Shown here piece by piece: positions 60,979 through 64,000 of a stretch of 64,000 bases of DNA. A program made the translations under genes and the position numbers. Source of the DNA: an uncultured Pelagibacteraceae bacterium (lineage in GTDB: Bacteria > Pseudomonadota > Alphaproteobacteria > Pelagibacterales > Pelagibacteraceae); assembly GCA_902605865.1 (NCBI GenBank), contig CACLEJ010000004.1, forward strand, positions 1-64,000, in the 5' to 3' direction. The number at the start of each line of letters is the position of its first letter. The first letter of the stretch is position 1. Below the pieces are notes generated by a model that saw nothing but the letters and a program-made list of their open reading frames with translations, ran no database searches and had not been told where the DNA came from.

Positions 60979-62754
60979 ATGAAAAAGAAGAATTTAAGAA
61001 GCAAACAATGGTTTGATGACCCTAAAGACCCAGGGATGACTGCTATGTATTTAGAAAGATATCTAAATTATGGTCTTACAAGAGAAGAACTTCAATCAGG
61101 AAATCCGATTATTGGTATTGCGCAATCAGGAAGTGATTTATCCCCATGTAATAGACACTTTTTATCACTTAGCAAAAGAATTAAAGATGGAATTAGAAGA
61201 GCAGGCGGTATTCCGATGGAATTCCCCACCCATCCAATCCAAGAAACTGGCAAGAAACCAACTGCTATGTTGGATAGAAATTTATCATACTTATCATTAG
61301 TAGAGGTACTTTATGGGTACCCACTTGATGGAGTTATACTTACTACTGGATGTGATAAGACTACTCCAGCAGCTTTAATGGCGGCTGCAACAGTTAATAT
61401 TCCTGCAATTGTTTTATCCGGCGGTCCAATGCTTGATGGAAATTATAAAGGAAAGAAAGCTGGTTCAGGAACGATAATTTGGGAAGCAAGAAGATTGCAT
61501 GCCAAAGGAGAAATTAATTACGAAGAATTTATGGATATGGCAGCAGCATCTGCACCAAGCCCTGGTCATTGTAATACAATGGGAACTGCTTCTTCCATGA
61601 ATTCTGTTGCAGAAGCATTAGGAATGTCTTTACCTGGGTGTGCAGTAATACCAGCTCCATATAGAGAAAGAGAACAAATTTCTTTTGAGACAGGATCCAG
61701 AATTGTAAAAATGGTTCACGAAGATTTAACACCTTCTAAAATTATGACAAAGAAAGCGTTTGAAAATGCAGTCATAGTTGCAAGTGCTATAGGAGCTTCT
61801 AGTAATTGTACCACACATTTAATTGCAATTGCTAAACACATGGGTGTAAAATTTGATTTATCTAATTGGCAAAAGCTTGGACACAAAATACCTTTATTAG
61901 CAAACTGTCAACCTGCTGGAGAACATTTAATGGAGGGTTTTTACAGAGCAGGTGGAATTCCAGCAATCATGAAAGAATTAATGAAGCACAAAAAAATTCA
62001 CCAAAACTTACTTACTGTTACTGGCAAAACAGTTGCCCAGAATTTAAGAAAAAAAGTTAATGTAGATAGGAATGTAATTAAAACATTTAAAGATAGTTTA
62101 ACTGCTAAGGCTGGATTTTTAGTTATGAAAGGAAATTTCTTTTCATCAGCAATTATGAAAACTTCAGTAATTAGTAAAGAATTTAGAGATAGATACTTAT
62201 CAAACCCTAAACATCCAAACGTTTTTAAAGGAAAAGCAGTAGTTTTTGAAGGTCCAGAGGATTATCATGACAGGATTAATAGTAAGAAACTTAAAATAGA
62301 TGAAAATTCTATTTTAATAGTAAGAGGCTGTGGCCCTGTTGGATATCCAGGTTCAGCCGAAGTAGTTAATATGCAACCACCAGATAGACTTCTAAAAAAA
62401 GGTATTAATGCACTTCCAACTCTTGGAGATGGAAGACAAAGTGGTACTTCAGAAAGTCCATCTATACTTCATGTATCACCAGAATCCGCTGTTGGCGGTG
62501 ATTTAGCAATTGTTAAAACTGGAGACAAAATGACAATAGATCTAAATAAAAGAAGAGTAGACCTTCAAATTACTAAATCTGAATTTATCAAAAGAAGAAA
62601 AAATAAAAAAATTAAAAAACTTACAAATCAAACTCCTTGGCAAGAAATTTCTAGATCAAATGTTGGTCAACTTGAAGACGGTGCATGTATTATGTCAAGA
62701 GATCAATATTTAGATATCACTAAAACAAAAGGTGTTTTAAGAAACTCTCATTAG
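60979..62754 (+). CDS. IlvD/Edd-family aldonate dehydratase (XylD-like)
   Basis: A 591-residue Fe-S dehydratase, the same length as Caulobacter D-xylonate dehydratase XylD and similar throughout: MTAMYLERYLNYG, IGIAQSGSDLSPCNRH, TTGCDKTTPAALMAA, GHCNTMGTASSMNS, IPAPYRER, and SLPTLGDGRQSGTSESPSIL-type C-terminal sequence. Cys57, Cys125 and Cys198 are the likely cluster ligands. D-xylonate, L-arabinonate or a hexonate could be used. Four Fe-S ligands cannot be confirmed by eye. It abuts the next gene. Confidence 0.85.
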   Translation: MKKKNLRSKQWFDDPKDPGMTAMYLERYLNYGLTREELQSGNPIIGIAQSGSDLSPCNRHFLSLSKRIKDGIRRAGGIPMEFPTHPIQETGKKPTAMLDRNLSYLSLVEVLYGYPLDGVILTTGCDKTTPAALMAAATVNIPAIVLSGGPMLDGNYKGKKAGSGTIIWEARRLHAKGEINYEEFMDMAAASAPSPGHCNTMGTASSMNSVAEALGMSLPGCAVIPAPYREREQISFETGSRIVKMVHEDLTPSKIMTKKAFENAVIVASAIGASSNCTTHLIAIAKHMGVKFDLSNWQKLGHKIPLLANCQPAGEHLMEGFYRAGGIPAIMKELMKHKKIHQNLLTVTGKTVAQNLRKKVNVDRNVIKTFKDSLTAKAGFLVMKGNFFSSAIMKTSVISKEFRDRYLSNPKHPNVFKGKAVVFEGPEDYHDRINSKKLKIDENSILIVRGCGPVGYPGSAEVVNMQPPDRLLKKGINALPTLGDGRQSGTSESPSILHVSPESAVGGDLAIVKTGDKMTIDLNKRRVDLQITKSEFIKRRKNKKIKKLTNQTPWQEISRSNVGQLEDGACIMSRDQYLDITKTKGVLRNSH

Positions 62755-63723
62755 ATGAAACCAAAAATTTTAGTTTCTCGAAAAATTTCTGATGGTGCTG
62801 AAGAAATATTAAAAAAAGAATTTGATGTAACTCTTAATTTAGAAGACAAACCTTATACATATGAGGAATTAATAAAACTTTCTAATGAATATGATGGTTT
62901 GATATCTACAAGTTTTGATAAATTAGATAAAAATTTTTTTGATAGTTTAAATGGAAAATTAAAAATTATTGGTCATGTTGGAGTTGGATACGACAATATT
63001 CATACACAATCAGCCAAAGAAAAAAATATCAAAGTTTCAAATACGCCAAATGTATTAAACGATGCTGTAGCAGAAATAACAATCCTTTTAATTTTAGCAT
63101 CTTCAAGAAGAGTTGGTGAGGCTTATAATCTAGTTAAGTCAAATACTTGGAAAGATCATAGACCAGACATTACTAAACTAATGGTTGGTAATGAAATTAC
63201 AGGAAAAACTTTAGGTATAATAGGAATGGGAAGGATTGGACAAATAGTTGCTGACAGAGCCAGAGCGTTTAAAATGAAAATAGTTTATTACAATAGAAAC
63301 AAGTTATCTAATGCTCTTGAAAAAGATGCAACTTATTACCCTGATTTAAAATCAATGCTTCCAAATTGTGATTATGTAAGTTTACATACTCCTGCCACAT
63401 CAGAAACTAAAAATATAATTAATTCAGAAATCTTAAAACTGTTCCCAAAACATTCCGTGTTCATAAATACTTCAAGAGGATCAACTGTGGATGATAATGC
63501 TCTGATTGAAGCTTTACAAAATAAAAAAATCTATGGAGCTGGATTAGATGTTTTCAATAATGAACCTAACCTTGATAAGAGATATCTAGAGTTAGAAAAT
63601 TGTTTTGTTCTTCCTCATGTAGGCAGTGCGACACATGAAACTAGATTGGCTATGAGTATGTTAGCTGTACATAATATAAAATGTTTTTTTTCTCAAAAAC
63701 CTCTTTTATCAGAAGTTGTTTAA
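62755..63723 (+). CDS. D-isomer-specific 2-hydroxyacid dehydrogenase (glyoxylate reductase-like)
   Basis: A 322-residue dehydrogenase with Rossmann motif GIIGMGRIGQIVADRA, catalytic Arg in NTSRGSTVDD, Glu in DVFNNEPN and His in LPHVGSATH. It begins one base after the dehydratase stop, implying co-expression. Reduction of glyoxylate or 2-keto acids from the aldonate route (in the Dahms branch, glycolaldehyde-derived products) fits the context but is unproven. Confidence 0.84.
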   Translation: MKPKILVSRKISDGAEEILKKEFDVTLNLEDKPYTYEELIKLSNEYDGLISTSFDKLDKNFFDSLNGKLKIIGHVGVGYDNIHTQSAKEKNIKVSNTPNVLNDAVAEITILLILASSRRVGEAYNLVKSNTWKDHRPDITKLMVGNEITGKTLGIIGMGRIGQIVADRARAFKMKIVYYNRNKLSNALEKDATYYPDLKSMLPNCDYVSLHTPATSETKNIINSEILKLFPKHSVFINTSRGSTVDDNALIEALQNKKIYGAGLDVFNNEPNLDKRYLELENCFVLPHVGSATHETRLAMSMLAVHNIKCFFSQKPLLSEVV

Positions 63724-63836
63724 AGGGTACAACCTTTAGTTGTAATTATATAAATTAATTATCTTAAGAAATTTATTACTGTCTTTTGTTTGAATTTTTT
63801 TTCTCTTTATGTTTAAATTTAGAAAAACATAACCGA

Positions 63837-63844
63837 GAGGGAAA
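63837..63844 (+). promoter_or_regulatory. Strong ribosome binding site GAGGGAAA at the right edge
   Basis: GAGGGAAA stands three bases before the ATG at 63848, matching the sites before the TctC-like and gtsA genes. Confidence 0.75.
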
Positions 63845-63847
63845 ATA

Positions 63848-64000
63848 ATGTTAAAATTAATAACAAAAATAACTGCTGCTATAGCTGTGGTCTCTATTGC
63901 TTTATTTGGTTCTGCAAATGCAAAAACTTTAAAAATAGAAACTCACTTTACAGCTAGTTCACCAAATGGTGAAGTTGCAGCTCAATTCGCTAAAAACGTT
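63848..64000 (+). CDS. Secreted solute-binding protein, probably TRAP-type DctP, 3'-truncated
   Basis: The first 51 codons of a gene that runs off the window. An N-terminal signal peptide (MLKLITKITAAIAVVSIALFG, cut near SANA) is followed by KTLKIETHFTASSPNGEVAAQFAKNV, which fits the start of a DctP-family TRAP binding protein. Only that N terminus is visible, so the class is tentative. It follows the dehydrogenase by 124 bases, in which no other gene is seen. Confidence 0.7.
   Translation, partial: MLKLITKITAAIAVVSIALFGSANAKTLKIETHFTASSPNGEVAAQFAKNV

Noticed and set aside
63722-63744. Short inverted repeats after the last dehydrogenase gene as a terminator.
   Set aside because: Two mutually exclusive five- to six-base stems with no T-run; too weak to call.
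1-64000. tRNA or rRNA genes, CRISPR arrays, insertion sequences, prophage genes or toxin-antitoxin pairs.
   Set aside because: Looked for by eye in the gaps and among the products; none seen. A short tRNA inside an unexamined gap is unlikely given the gap sizes.

Overview
The window is very A+T-rich and densely packed. Many neighbouring genes overlap by 1 to 46 bases, and no gene-free stretch exceeds about 250 bases. The left part carries typical alphaproteobacterial core genes: NDUFA12-like and DUF2155 genes beside accC-accB-aroQ, an RNase E with an acidic insert in its S1 domain, and an IscR-controlled suf operon. Low G+C, tiny intergenic gaps and many substrate-binding-protein transporters fit a streamlined marine alphaproteobacterium of the SAR11/Pelagibacterales type. 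That assignment is inferred from style and gene content, not from a marker tree.

Bases 1-17,600 hold housekeeping genes: aspS (5' end outside the window), a stand-alone relative of the NrdJ C-terminal region, NDUFA12, DUF2155, accC-accB-aroQ, thiS-thiG, RNase E/G, PBP1A, prfB with a programmed +1 frameshift, a large AsmA-like protein, tyrS, anmK and an alpha/beta hydrolase. Bases 17,685-23,887 are an iscR-sufBCDSUTA operon behind an IscR-type operator. A small basic protein gene, glnA, a YbaK-type deacylase and a DMT permease complete the core part, up to about 27,030.

From about 27,030 to the right edge the window is an accessory carbohydrate and sugar-acid region. Its parts are: (i) myo-inositol genes (iolG, a second Gfo/Idh/MocA oxidoreductase, iolE, iolD) interleaved with two Fe(II)/2-oxoglutarate oxygenases, a ketopantoate-reductase-like enzyme, an HpcH/HpaI aldolase, an aldehyde dehydrogenase and a homologue of the animal protein C11orf54 (DUF1907); (ii) a CUT2 sugar ABC transporter with a FucU/RbsD mutarotase and a ribokinase-like kinase; (iii) a RhmD-like acid-sugar dehydratase, a PdxA-family dehydrogenase, a tripartite tricarboxylate-type transporter and an SDR; (iv) a ROK kinase and a GtsABC-like glucose/mannose-type ABC transporter, followed by a Caulobacter XylB-like aldose dehydrogenase, an oxidoreductase, a DMT permease, an altronate-dehydratase-like enzyme, a XylD-like aldonate dehydratase and a 2-hydroxyacid dehydrogenase; (v) the start of another secreted, probably TRAP-type, binding protein at the right edge.

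The inferred logic of this region is periplasmic capture of sugars, inositols and acid sugars, oxidation at the free-sugar level and dehydration to 2-keto-3-deoxy acids. The lower steps (iolB, iolC, iolJ, a clear iolA) are not in the window, and no transcription factor is seen in the 37-kb accessory region. Three binding-protein genes are each closed by a strong terminator hairpin, one of them inside the next reading frame, and all four share an unusually strong ribosome binding site. Assignments rest on recognising motifs and family sequences by eye; no database search was run.
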